DNA of 15,349 bases from NCBI GenBank assembly GCA_002417965.1, contig DIDD01000016.1:1-15349 (forward strand). Reading direction: 5' to 3'. How positions within the stretch are numbered: the stretch's first letter is position 1; each line of letters begins with the position of its first letter. The notes under the pieces are model-generated. The model made no database searches and was not told the origin of the DNA. It saw only the letters and a list, made by a program, of their open reading frames with translations. This document shows positions 6,213 through 13,887 of the stretch, piece by piece. Source of the stretch: Veillonellaceae bacterium UBA5809. Lineage in GTDB: Bacteria; Bacillota; Negativicutes; Veillonellales; Dialisteraceae. The position numbers were made by a program, and so were the translations under genes.

Positions 6213-7881
6213 ATATAGCGGTTTTGGTTTCCAGCCGGTTCAGAGCGCTGATAAATGCTTTTAAATCGGCAGTCATGGGTTCTTTGTCGATGCCGGCTCC
6301 CCATGCTGCAGTTCCCTCTTTTTCAGAAATGCCCATATATACAATAGTGACAGGATCAGACTGTTCATTTAATTCATGAGATTCACAAACTGTCTGTTTT
6401 ATATTGCGGCGGCAGTGCTCTTTTACAGCCTGAATCATAGCATCGGAGGGACCATTTCCCTGGCCGGTCAGGATATGTTCGTCCCCGCTTACAAGCAGTT
6501 TGAGACGGGCCTGCCACAGACCGTTATGGGCTGCTACTGAAAAATCTTCGGCAGAGAAGGGGGTTTTTAAATTGACATATTCTTTTACAAAAAGATCATA
6601 GATTTCTTCTGCCTTCAGCTCTTTATGGAGCCGGTCGGACACAGATTTTACAAAGTACCCGAATTCTTCACGCATCATATCCGGCATGAGCAGCCCATAG
6701 GCTCTCTCGAGCATGTAGGAGATGCCCCCTTTTCCTGACTGGCTGTTGATGCGTATGACGTCTGTGTCGTATTTTCGCCCGACATCCTGCGGATCTATGG
6801 TAAGATAGGGAATATCCCACTGTGCTGTATGGTTTTTCTCGCGGTCTTTGAGCCCTTTGGCAATGGCATCCTGATGGGATCCGGAAAAAGCCGCAAATAC
6901 CAGACTGCCTGAATAGGGCTGACGGAGAGGGACAGACATGTCTGTAATGCGTTCGTAGAGTTCGCAGATCCGCGGAAGATCTGAAAAATCAAGGTGGGGA
7001 TCTACACCCAGCATCAGCATATTCATGGCAACGGTGATAAGATCTACATTGCCTGTCCGCTCTCCATTGCCGAAAAGGGTTCCTTCTACCCGGTCTGCTC
7101 CGGCAAGAAGACCCATTTCTGTATCAGCTACACCGCATCCCCGGTCGTTGTGGGTATGGAGAGATAATATGACATTTTCTCTGTAGTTTAAGTTCTGAGA
7201 CATATAGGCAACTTGGGCAGCATAGATATGGGGCATGGAAAGCTGCATGGTACCTGGAAGATTAATAATGATTTTTCGCTGCGGCCCGGGTTTCCAGATG
7301 TCCAGAACGGTATTGCAGACATCCAGCGCGTATTCCGGTTCTGTGCCGGTAAAGCTTTCCGGTGTAAACTTAAACCGGTAGGGAGCTCTGGCTGATTCAG
7401 TCAGTTCTTTCAGCATCCAGGCGGCATCGGAGGCCATCTGCCGGACTTCTTCCTTGGACCGTCGGAGAACATGCGTCCGCTGTGCCTGGGATGTGGGCGT
7501 ATAAATGCCGATAATTGCATTTTTTATACCGTCTAAAGAATCAAATGTTTTCTTTAATATATGTTCTCTAGCCTGTGTCAGTACCTGGATGGTCACATCA
7601 TCGGGAATTAAATTTTCTTCAGCCAGGGTCCTGACAAAAGCATATTCGGTTTCAGATGCAGAAGGAAATCCAACTTCAATTTCTTTAAATCCGACATCTA
7701 CCAACGCATGAAAAAATTTAATTTTTTCATCCAGATTCATAGGTACGATCAGGGACTGGTTTCCGTCCCGCAGATCGACACTGCACCATATGGGAGCATG
7801 GTCCGGATATTCCCTGGCAGTCCAGCTCATATCCACCGACGGAGGCATGGTGTAAAGCTTTTTATATTTTGAGGCATTCAT
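6211..7881 (-). CDS. leuA: 2-isopropylmalate synthase (long, type 2 form)
   Basis: Catalyses the first committed step of leucine synthesis: acetyl-CoA plus 2-oxoisovalerate gives 2-isopropylmalate. The protein has 556 residues and resembles the longer yeast/actinobacterial-type enzyme, with the typical opening YTMPPSVDMSWTAREYPDHAP and WCSVDLRDGNQ (32-42), whose Asp36 binds the metal. The second metal-binding pair is in LHTHNDRG (His242, His244). The C-terminal third carries the LeuA regulatory domain (KLLVSGDEHILTGQGNGPSDAM), the usual site of leucine feedback inhibition. The start is the minus-strand ATG at 7881, preceded by AAAGGAGGA. An upstream in-frame ATG at 7941 falls inside the predicted promoter and would add 20 atypical residues. 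The gene stands alone: no leuB, leuC, leuD or ilv genes are next to it. The short predicted leader leaves no space for a T-box or leader-peptide attenuator. Confidence 0.96.
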   Translation of the reverse strand: MNASKYKKLYTMPPSVDMSWTAREYPDHAPIWCSVDLRDGNQSLIVPMNLDEKIKFFHALVDVGFKEIEVGFPSASETEYAFVRTLAEENLIPDDVTIQVLTQAREHILKKTFDSLDGIKNAIIGIYTPTSQAQRTHVLRRSKEEVRQMASDAAWMLKELTESARAPYRFKFTPESFTGTEPEYALDVCNTVLDIWKPGPQRKIIINLPGTMQLSMPHIYAAQVAYMSQNLNYRENVILSLHTHNDRGCGVADTEMGLLAGADRVEGTLFGNGERTGNVDLITVAMNMLMLGVDPHLDFSDLPRICELYERITDMSVPLRQPYSGSLVFAAFSGSHQDAIAKGLKDREKNHTAQWDIPYLTIDPQDVGRKYDTDVIRINSQSGKGGISYMLERAYGLLMPDMMREEFGYFVKSVSDRLHKELKAEEIYDLFVKEYVNLKTPFSAEDFSVAAHNGLWQARLKLLVSGDEHILTGQGNGPSDAMIQAVKEHCRRNIKQTVCESHELNEQSDPVTIVYMGISEKEGTAAWGAGIDKEPMTADLKAFISALNRLETKTAI

Positions 7882-7930
7882 AAGGAGTCCTCCTTTACAG
7901 CAAAGACAATGGAAAGGATTTTCTTTCTGT

Positions 7931-7960
7931 ATTATATACAATTCCGAAAAGAAAATACAA
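7931..7960 (-). promoter_or_regulatory. Promoter for leuA
   Basis: On the minus strand, TTGTAT (7955-7960) is followed by an 18 bp spacer and a perfect TATAAT (7931-7936). Transcription would start near 7924, about 43 nt before the ATG at 7881. Confidence 0.55.
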
Positions 7961-8170
7961 AGACAGATGCTTTTTTATCCTATATTGTCAGAAATGAACG
8001 GAAAGAAGAGAAAACAGCATACAGAGATTTAAAAAAGTGTCTTCACAAAATCAATGAATCTGTTATGATATTATGCGGTATCATGCTAAAATACAGACAT
8101 CAGTCAGCGGAATATCTGCCCTGACAGAGCAAGAATAAATTTTCAAAGGTTTTGCGTGGGATATTTTCCA

Positions 8171-8210
8171 ATGCGGATAAGTTGAAGCGCTTTTCAGGAG
8201 GTTTCCGCAT
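8171..8210. repeat. Perfect 7-bp inverted repeat with internal palindrome
   Basis: ATGCGGA (8171-8177) and TCCGCAT (8204-8210) are exact reverse complements 26 bp apart, with AAGCGCTT between them. The element ends 58 bp upstream of the predicted helicase extended -10. It could be an operator, or a hairpin in an RNA made from a further upstream start. Confidence 0.4.
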
Positions 8211-8267
8211 CAGGATCTACGAAAGATGATATTAGATTGCAGATATCCTTTTGCCGGGGATTTTGTA

Positions 8268-8276
8268 TGGTATAAT
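8268..8276 (+). promoter_or_regulatory. Extended -10 promoter for the DEAD-box helicase
   Basis: TGGTATAAT is a perfect extended -10 (TGn plus TATAAT). The -35 region is poor (CTTTTG at 17 bp), as is common with extended -10 promoters. The leader would be about 20 nt. Confidence 0.55.
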
Positions 8277-8301
8277 ATAGCTATAAAGCAAGGAGGAATT
8301 T

Positions 8302-9789
8302 ATGTACGAAACTTTTGAAGAATTGCAAATTGTCCCGGAAATCTTACGAGCACTGAATGATATGGGGTTTGAGGAACCTACCCCGATTCAGAAGGCTGCG
8401 ATTCCCGTGGCACTGACAGGATCTGATCTGATCGGTCAGGCACAGACAGGAACAGGAAAAACAGCGGCATTCGGGATTCCGGTTTTGGAACGTATTGATA
8501 CATCGAAACCATCTCCCCAAGCGGTTATTTTGTCGCCCACAAGGGAGTTGGCCATTCAGTCTGCAGAAGAAATCAATCATCTGGCGCAGTATCTTCCGGT
8601 TAGAGCACTTCCGATTTACGGAGGACAGGATATTAACCGGCAGTTCCGGTCATTAAAACAGAAGCCGCAGGTTATTGTGGCGACACCGGGACGTCTTCTG
8701 GATCATATGAACCGTGGAACCATTGATTTGTCTGCTGTGCAGATTGTTGTGCTGGATGAAGCTGATGAAATGATGGATATGGGTTTTATTGATGATATCA
8801 GGACAATCCTTTCCACCATGCCCCAGGAAAACCGGCAGACTATGCTGTTTTCGGCGACAATGCCTGATCCTATCCGGGAGCTGGCCAATCATTTTCTAAA
8901 AGATCCCCAGTTTGTTAAAATTAAAGCGGCGACCGTCACGATTGATCTGATTGAGCAGGAATATATCGAGATTCCAGACCGCCAGAAATTTGATGTTCTC
9001 TGCAGGCTTCTTGATATGCAGGCGCCGGAGCTGGCTATTGTTTTTGTGCGTACAAAACGGCGTGCTGACGAGGTGACAGAGGCTCTGAAAAAACGGGGCT
9101 ATGATGCAGAAGGAATTCACGGTGATCTGTCACAGCAGAAGCGGGATACAGTTATCCGGCAATTCCGAGAGGGAACCATTGATATTCTTGTAGCCACAGA
9201 TGTAGCAGCCCGGGGACTGGATATCAGCGGAGTGACACATGTCTTTAATTTTGATATGCCCCAGGATCCGGACAGTTATGTCCACCGTGTCGGACGTACG
9301 GGGCGCGCAGGGCAGACCGGTATGGCGACGACCTTTGTGATTTCCCGGGAAATGGGACAGCTTCATGATATTGAAAAGCTGATCCGCCGCAGAATTACAC
9401 GAAAATCCGCTCCTACGCTGACAGATGTCATTGAGGAAAATCAGAGAAATGCTTTGGAGAACCTCGTGACGGCTGCTGAAGGCGGAGAACTGGAATCCTA
9501 CCGCAAAAATGCGGAGGAGCTGCTGACAAATATTGATTCCGTGGCGCTGGTGGCGGCAGCCATTAAGCTGCTGACTAAACAGCCTGATGTTACTCCTGTG
9601 AGAATCACGGAAGAAATGCCCAATTTTCGGCGCAGAAGGAGCACACCGCCCCAGAAGCCCCGCCACCCTAAGAAGAAATTCACGGAACGGCGTAATGCAA
9701 AAGATGAAAAAAGAGAGCATTGGGAACGTTCTGCTAAAATGGAAAAGAAGAAACATTCTTCTGCTTTTAAACCTTATTTCAAGAAGTAA
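8302..9789 (+). CDS. cshA: DEAD-box ATP-dependent RNA helicase (CshA type)
   Basis: Unwinds RNA duplexes with ATP; CshA-type enzymes act in ribosome assembly, RNA turnover and cold adaptation in Bacillota. It has 495 residues, close to the family's usual length. All core motifs are present: the Q motif with Gln30 in EPTPIQ, Walker A AQTGTGKT (47-54), PTREL (79-83), TPGR (128-131), DEAD (152-155), SAT (184-186), TDVAARGLDI (299-308) and HRVGRTGR (328-335). After the two RecA-like domains comes a helical segment (about 350-420) and a strongly basic tail rich in Lys and Arg, ending FKPYFKK, which probably binds RNA. AGGAGG sits 5 nt before the ATG. The gene is monocistronic, with a strong terminator after it. 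The symbol is by overall resemblance; DeaD-like is the alternative name. Confidence 0.95.
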   Translation: MYETFEELQIVPEILRALNDMGFEEPTPIQKAAIPVALTGSDLIGQAQTGTGKTAAFGIPVLERIDTSKPSPQAVILSPTRELAIQSAEEINHLAQYLPVRALPIYGGQDINRQFRSLKQKPQVIVATPGRLLDHMNRGTIDLSAVQIVVLDEADEMMDMGFIDDIRTILSTMPQENRQTMLFSATMPDPIRELANHFLKDPQFVKIKAATVTIDLIEQEYIEIPDRQKFDVLCRLLDMQAPELAIVFVRTKRRADEVTEALKKRGYDAEGIHGDLSQQKRDTVIRQFREGTIDILVATDVAARGLDISGVTHVFNFDMPQDPDSYVHRVGRTGRAGQTGMATTFVISREMGQLHDIEKLIRRRITRKSAPTLTDVIEENQRNALENLVTAAEGGELESYRKNAEELLTNIDSVALVAAAIKLLTKQPDVTPVRITEEMPNFRRRRSTPPQKPRHPKKKFTERRNAKDEKREHWERSAKMEKKKHSSAFKPYFKK

Positions 9790-9797
9790 AATACATG

Positions 9798-9842
9798 AAA
9801 AATCCCCTTGTGGTTTTATTATAAACCATAAGGGGATTTTTT
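9798..9842. terminator. Strong bidirectional terminator between helicase and nadE
   Basis: A 19-bp stem (9798-9816 with 9823-9841, one G-T wobble) with a 6-nt loop. It has T residues after the stem on the plus strand, and its A-rich left arm becomes a T tract on the minus strand. It lies between the two convergent stop codons and can end both transcripts. Confidence 0.9.
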
Positions 9843-9858
9843 ATAAAAGGAACGGAGG

Positions 9859-11757
9859 TTATCTGAATTCCCGGGAATCAGAATTGAGAATTTTCCGCTT
9901 CATGTCGAGGTATGCTTCTGTATAGTAGGGCCGAAGTTGGGATTCACGGAGATCAAACCCATAAGGTCTGCGGCTGACTGCAATCAGAGGAGGGCATTGA
10001 ATTCTCTTGGCTACAGCAAATCCTGAAAAAAGGTTCCACCAATGTTCCAAATCATCAATAAAGGACCGGGGTGACGGAAACAGACTGTGTACAGAGAGAG
10101 GTGTTCCGATGTGTTCTTCCAATGTGTTTTCCATATACCATGACAAAATATCTTCCGGGGTCTTTCTCTCCCAAGGTTCGATGAAACTGCGGAACAGATA
10201 ATCATGGTAGTCATAAATAAAAGGATCACCTTCGTTATGGTCAACATTTTGGCTGTCTGAAAGTTCTGCACTGGGCTTTAATGCAAATATGCCATCTGGT
10301 ATGACAGGAGAAGGAAACCATTGGTTCAGTTCTCTGCCAAGTTGGTAGATCTGGTGTTTCCACAGGTCGGCAGTAGCTGCCAGTGCCCCGGACATATCTC
10401 CGTAGAGTGTGGCATAGCCGGCAGACAGTTCCGTTTTATTGGCATTGCAGGTAAAAATGCCTCCGAAAGAGGCGGAGAGTCCCGCAAGTATGCGGCTGCT
10501 GCGGTCACGGGCCTGTATATTTTCTTTTATGACGCCGGTTCCCTTCCAGGACATTCCCGGATAGATATCCATCAGACTCTGCAGTTCCTGTTCTGTTTGG
10601 TCAATAAAGGAACCTATAGGCGAAATAATATAAGGGCATTGGAGGCGCGAGGCTAATTCGCCGGCCAGATTTTTGGTGGTCTCTGAATTAAAGCGAGTAG
10701 GGGTATTGACCAGAAGAACCTGGCCGGGAGGAAGTACAGAACGGTATAATGCGGCGCCGACGGCAGAATCGATACCGCCGGAAATGCCTATGACCACACG
10801 TTCGGCTCCGATGGCAGACAGAAATTTGTTTACGCCGTAACGAAGAGCTGTTAATGTCATGGAAGAAGAGGAACCTGCATCGGTTCCTGTCCTGCAGGGA
10901 CACAGGCATCCCGACTCCCGTGTGAATAAAAAAGAACTGCGGGGTTCCGTGTAGGGGGGGGATTCTCTTTTTAATATACCGTCCGGGCCGTAGGCAGCTG
11001 TCATTCCATCAAATGTATAGCAGTCTTTTCCATTATTCTGAAGCCCTCTCTGGTTTACATATAATATTGGAAGATGGAATCGGGATGAGGCTGCTGAAAA
11101 GATACGGTGCCTTTTTTGTTCTTTCCCCAGAGTAAATGGGGAGGCAGAAATGTTGATCAGCATCTCCGGGCGGCAGGCTGAAATGATTTCCATAGGACGG
11201 AGCGGATAATTTTCATCCCAACTGTCTTCACAGAGGAGGATTCCAGCCTTTAATATTTCATCCCCTGCGGGAATCGTAAAGGGAGACATCAGTTTTTCGG
11301 GGCTGAGATTTTCTTCCCGTGACAGTTCCGAAAGTCCTGTGAAATACCGCTTGTCATCAAACTGCCGATAATTGGGAAGCAGAACTTTGACGGCATAGGG
11401 AAAGGGTATATCAGGCCGTGTTACAAGATGACCGCCCGAAGCTACGAAAGCAGCGTTATATTTTCGGGGACGTCCGTCATCATTTGTCTTTTTCCAGTCC
11501 ACAGCTACATTACCGAAAATGATGGATAAATTCTTGGATGCACGTATAATCTTTTCTCCGTATAGTTCGCATTCTCTGAGAAATGAATTTTGATCCCACA
11601 GATCGCCGATCAGGTAACCGGACAGACACATTTCAGGCAGTATCAGTATATCTGCGCGGGACTGTTCGGCTTTTGCAATCTCTTCCTGTATGTTTTTCCA
11701 ATTTTGTCGGACATCTCCGGGGATGACATCCAGTTGAACTGACATCATATGTATCAT
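9859..11757 (-). CDS. nadE: Glutamine-dependent NAD(+) synthetase
   Basis: Makes NAD from deamido-NAD using ATP and ammonia taken from glutamine. The 632-residue protein has both domains of the glutamine-using form. The N-terminal nitrilase-like glutaminase domain (about 1-270) has the catalytic triad Glu42 (LPEMCLSGY), Lys124 (VKVLLPNY) and Cys176 (ILLCEDSW). The C-terminal synthetase domain has the PP-loop SGGIDS (326-331), NANKTELSAGYATLYGD, and the late KPSAELSDSQ and DPFIYDYHDYLFR segments. The start is ATG 11757, with AGGAGG 8 nt upstream; two further Met codons at positions 4 and 5 are too close to that site to be preferred. The gene has its own promoter and shares a terminator with the helicase gene. 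Nothing appears missing, and no other NAD genes are nearby. Confidence 0.96.
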   Translation of the reverse strand: MIHMMSVQLDVIPGDVRQNWKNIQEEIAKAEQSRADILILPEMCLSGYLIGDLWDQNSFLRECELYGEKIIRASKNLSIIFGNVAVDWKKTNDDGRPRKYNAAFVASGGHLVTRPDIPFPYAVKVLLPNYRQFDDKRYFTGLSELSREENLSPEKLMSPFTIPAGDEILKAGILLCEDSWDENYPLRPMEIISACRPEMLINISASPFTLGKEQKRHRIFSAASSRFHLPILYVNQRGLQNNGKDCYTFDGMTAAYGPDGILKRESPPYTEPRSSFLFTRESGCLCPCRTGTDAGSSSSMTLTALRYGVNKFLSAIGAERVVIGISGGIDSAVGAALYRSVLPPGQVLLVNTPTRFNSETTKNLAGELASRLQCPYIISPIGSFIDQTEQELQSLMDIYPGMSWKGTGVIKENIQARDRSSRILAGLSASFGGIFTCNANKTELSAGYATLYGDMSGALAATADLWKHQIYQLGRELNQWFPSPVIPDGIFALKPSAELSDSQNVDHNEGDPFIYDYHDYLFRSFIEPWERKTPEDILSWYMENTLEEHIGTPLSVHSLFPSPRSFIDDLEHWWNLFSGFAVAKRIQCPPLIAVSRRPYGFDLRESQLRPYYTEAYLDMKRKILNSDSREFR

Positions 11758-11777
11758 GGGCGGCGCCTCCTGATTCT

Positions 11778-11806
11778 ATTGTAACGAATAGGGACGTTTC
11801 TGTAAA
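11778..11806 (-). promoter_or_regulatory. Promoter for nadE
   Basis: On the minus strand, TTTACA (11801-11806), a 17 bp spacer, then TACAAT (11778-11783). Each hexamer matches the sigma-A consensus at five of six positions. The leader is about 15 nt. Confidence 0.68.
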
Positions 11807-11827
11807 TTATGCAGCATCAGAAACAGT

Positions 11828-11842
11828 CAACGGAGGCCGTTG
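11828..11842. repeat. Short inverted repeat between nadE and the radical SAM gene
   Basis: CAACGG and CCGTTG flank a 3-nt centre. A second, looser pair (CCCAA at 11846-11850 and TTGGG at 11873-11877) follows. No T tract is present on either side. Possible operator in the divergent region, or chance. Confidence 0.25.
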
Positions 11843-11907
11843 TTCCCCAAATCAGGGAAAGATGAGGAGAAATTGGGAAAATACAGGCGTTATTAGGCAT
11901 ATTGTTA

Positions 11908-11913
11908 TATAAT
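11908..11913 (+). promoter_or_regulatory. Likely -10 box for the radical SAM-phoH-ybeY-cdd-era operon
   Basis: A perfect TATAAT lies 18 bp before the ATG at 11932, but no convincing -35 is seen at 16-18 bp. It places the transcription start about 12 nt before the start codon. Confidence 0.35.
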
Positions 11914-11931
11914 AAATCAAAGGGGAAAAAC

Positions 11932-12899
11932 ATGGCACGGTATAAAGCATATTCCGACTTTTTGAAGGACAGGTATGGGGAAAAGGTATATAAACTGCCC
12001 ATAGCGCTTCCGGTTACATGTCCGAACAGAGATGGTACACTTGCGTGCGGCGGATGTACTTTCTGCGGAGATTCGGGCGCTGGTTATGAAGATCTTCCTG
12101 ATTCGCTGCCGGTTGCAGAGCAGAGCAGATCAGGCTCAATATGGCCCATATCGGTCCTAAATATAAAGCACATAAGTTTATTCCTTATTTTCAGAATTTT
12201 ACAAATACGTATGCGGAACCCAGACAATTCGCCCTATGGGCAGAGGAAGCCTGCAGACAGAGTCATGTGGTGGGAATTGATGTATCAACACGGCCAGACT
12301 GCATTCATGAAGTATACCTGGATATTTTGAAGGAACTTGCGGCGAGGTATCATGTGGATGTTACTGTGGAACTTGGGCTCCAGTCTTCCAATGTGCATAC
12401 TTTGGGGAAAATTGAGAGGCATCATACGGCTGCGGAGTTTATTGATGCGGCGCTTCGTGTCGGACGGTACGGTTTTGATCTGTGCGCCCACGTCATTGCG
12501 GATCTGCCGTGGGATGACAGGATGGATGTGGAGGAAACCGCCAAATTAATTTCGGTGCTTCCAGTGACGCAGGTGAAGATTCATTCTCTTTATATTGTTA
12601 AAGGCAGTGCGATGGACAGACAATATGCGGCTGGAGAATTTTCTCTGCTGGATATGGAGGAATATGTGGAAAGAGTATTGCTGATGATCCGTTATATGAG
12701 GCCCGATATAGTTTTTCAGCGGCTGGTAGGAAGAGCCCCCGAGTCCAGTACTGTGACGGTTAACTGGGGGAGAGCCTGGTGGGTTGTCAGAGACCGCATA
12801 GAAAAAGAATTGGTCAGCCGTGATATCTGGCAGGGAGACCGATGCTCTTACATGGATGGGTCTGCCGTGCGTCATTTTATACAGAAGGAGGGCGTTTGA
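11932..12899 (+). pseudogene. TIGR01212-type (YtqA-like) radical SAM protein, frameshifted by a 5-bp tandem repeat
   Basis: This gene encodes a radical SAM protein of the YtqA-like family, whose substrate is unknown to me. It is split between two frames. The first runs from ATG 11932 (AAAGGGG upstream) through TCPNRDGTLACGGCTFCGDSG, with likely Fe-S cysteines 30, 42 and 45, then loses family resemblance after VAEQ (residue 64) and stops at 12330. The family sequence resumes in another frame as IRLNMAHIGPKYKAHKF and continues through YFQNFTNTY, DVSTRPDCI, VTVELGLQS and CAHVIADLPWD to the stop at 12899. The break lies in three tandem GCAGA units at 12115-12129. Removing one unit gives a single 320-residue frame with no other defect. 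The last codons contain the phoH ribosome binding site. As read, the protein would be truncated and inactive, unless slippage or restart at ATG 12141 rescues part of it. Confidence 0.85.
12115..12129 (+). repeat. Tandem pentanucleotide repeat (GCAGA x3) causing the frameshift
   Basis: Three exact head-to-tail copies of GCAGA lie inside the radical SAM coding region. Two copies keep the reading frame (V-A-E-Q-I-R-L-N-M); three shift it. This is the pattern expected from slipped-strand replication. Confidence 0.9.
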
Positions 12900-12903
12900 T
12901 ATC
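12885..12903 (+). promoter_or_regulatory. Strong ribosome binding site aligned with an ATC codon (phoH start region)
   Basis: AAGGAGGG at 12885-12892 is the best ribosome binding site in the operon. The in-frame codon 8 nt downstream is ATC (12901-12903), followed by AGT GCG AAT GAA. The TTG at 12896 and the ATG at 12911 are in a different frame. The first in-frame ATG is at 12928, 35 nt beyond the site and with no ribosome binding site of its own. Confidence 0.55.
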
Positions 12904-12927
12904 AGTGCGAATGAATATGTCAGACAT

Positions 12928-13887
12928 ATGGTCATTGATGATTTTAGAGAAGCTTCTGAACTAATGTCTCCTGAAAACGGGTTTCTTACATTGATTGCAG
13001 ATCATTATGGCTGCCGTATCTTTGGGAGAGGCAATGAAATACAGATTGCAGGGGATCAGGCGCGCGTGGGAAAGTGCGAGGCGGTCATTCATGAGCTCCG
13101 GCGTATGGTCAAAGATCATACGAGTCTTACGGATTACAGCGTCAAGCTCTGTATGAAGCTGATGGATGAAGGCCGCATTGATGTATTGCGGCATATGGAA
13201 GAGGATATCATTAATGTCACGAGAAACGGAAAAGTCATACGGCCCCGTACTCCGGGGCAGAAACAGTATGTTGATATGATCCGGAAACAGACGATTACTT
13301 TTGGTATCGGTCCGGCAGGAACAGGGAAGACGTACCTGGCCGTAGCGCTGGGGGCTTTTTATCTCCGCAATCACGATGTGGATCAAATTATTCTGGTCCG
13401 TCCGGCGGTCGAGGCCGGGGAAAAATTGGGATTTCTCCCGGGAGATCTTCAGGAAAAGATCAATCCTTATCTCCGGCCTCTGTTTGATGGACTCCTGGAT
13501 ATATTTGGGACGGATGAGTTTCTGCGTCTTCAGCAGAGGGGGGCCATTGAAGTAGCGCCGTTGGCGTATATGAGGGGCCGTACGCTGGAAAGAGCGTTTA
13601 TTATTCTGGACGAGGCACAGAATACAACTGTTGAGCAGATTAAAATGTTTTTGACCCGTCTGGGGTTCCGTTCTAAAATGGTCATTAACGGCGATGTAAC
13701 GCAGATTGATCTTCCGTCTCATATAAAAAGCGGCCTAGTTGATGCACGCCGGGTGCTGTCAGAAATTGCTGAAATTGGAATGGCAGAGTTTACGAGTGAT
13801 GATGTGGTCAGGCATGACTTGGTGGCGGCTATTATCCGGGCCTATGAAAAAGATGCCGAAAAAAACAAAAGCAGGGAGAATAAGTGA
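12928..13887 (+). CDS. phoH: PhoH family ATPase
   Basis: PhoH proteins are cytoplasmic P-loop ATPases tied to RNA metabolism, often encoded next to ybeY. The C-terminal ATPase domain has Walker A GPAGTGKT (128-135) and Walker B IILDEAQN (225-232), followed by GDVTQIDLP. The N-terminal region (about 20-60) contains the FGRGNEIQIAG stretch seen in the family. From ATG 12928 the protein has 319 residues, a normal length. The start is uncertain: ATG 12928 has no ribosome binding site, while a strong one at 12885-12892 points to an ATC at 12901, which would give 328 residues beginning with SANEYVRHM after the initiator. Longer in-frame starts at 12820 or 12853 lie inside the radical SAM gene and lack binding sites. 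The stop overlaps the ybeY start by one base. Family assignment is firm; start assignment is not. Confidence 0.93.
   Translation: MVIDDFREASELMSPENGFLTLIADHYGCRIFGRGNEIQIAGDQARVGKCEAVIHELRRMVKDHTSLTDYSVKLCMKLMDEGRIDVLRHMEEDIINVTRNGKVIRPRTPGQKQYVDMIRKQTITFGIGPAGTGKTYLAVALGAFYLRNHDVDQIILVRPAVEAGEKLGFLPGDLQEKINPYLRPLFDGLLDIFGTDEFLRLQQRGAIEVAPLAYMRGRTLERAFIILDEAQNTTVEQIKMFLTRLGFRSKMVINGDVTQIDLPSHIKSGLVDARRVLSEIAEIGMAEFTSDDVVRHDLVAAIIRAYEKDAEKNKSRENK

Larger units (their letters stand above)
7882..8301. other. Divergent leuA / helicase intergenic region, no gene supported
   Basis: This 420 bp region holds the leuA promoter on the left and the helicase promoter on the right. The reading frame at 7909-8124 has no ribosome binding site, overlaps the leuA promoter and resembles nothing known. 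Two inverted repeats lie in the middle: ATGATA/TATCAT (8065-8084) and ATGCGGA/TCCGCAT (8171-8210). The second encloses the 8-bp palindrome AAGCGCTT (8185-8192). No T-box, tRNA or known riboswitch is visible. Confidence 0.5.

Noticed and set aside
7882..7930. T-box or leader-peptide attenuator for leuA
   Set aside because: The predicted leader is only about 43 nt, with no T-box sequence and no leucine-rich short peptide.
7909..8124. 71-codon reading frame in the leuA-helicase gap
   Set aside because: No ribosome binding site, overlaps the leuA promoter, and composition looks non-coding.
8182..8195. cre-like catabolite control site (TGAAGCGCTTTTCA)
   Set aside because: The central CG is one base off relative to the cre consensus, so the half-sites do not align.
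12961..13722. 253-codon minus-strand reading frame inside phoH
   Set aside because: Lies opposite the conserved PhoH ATPase domain, with no recognisable protein content.
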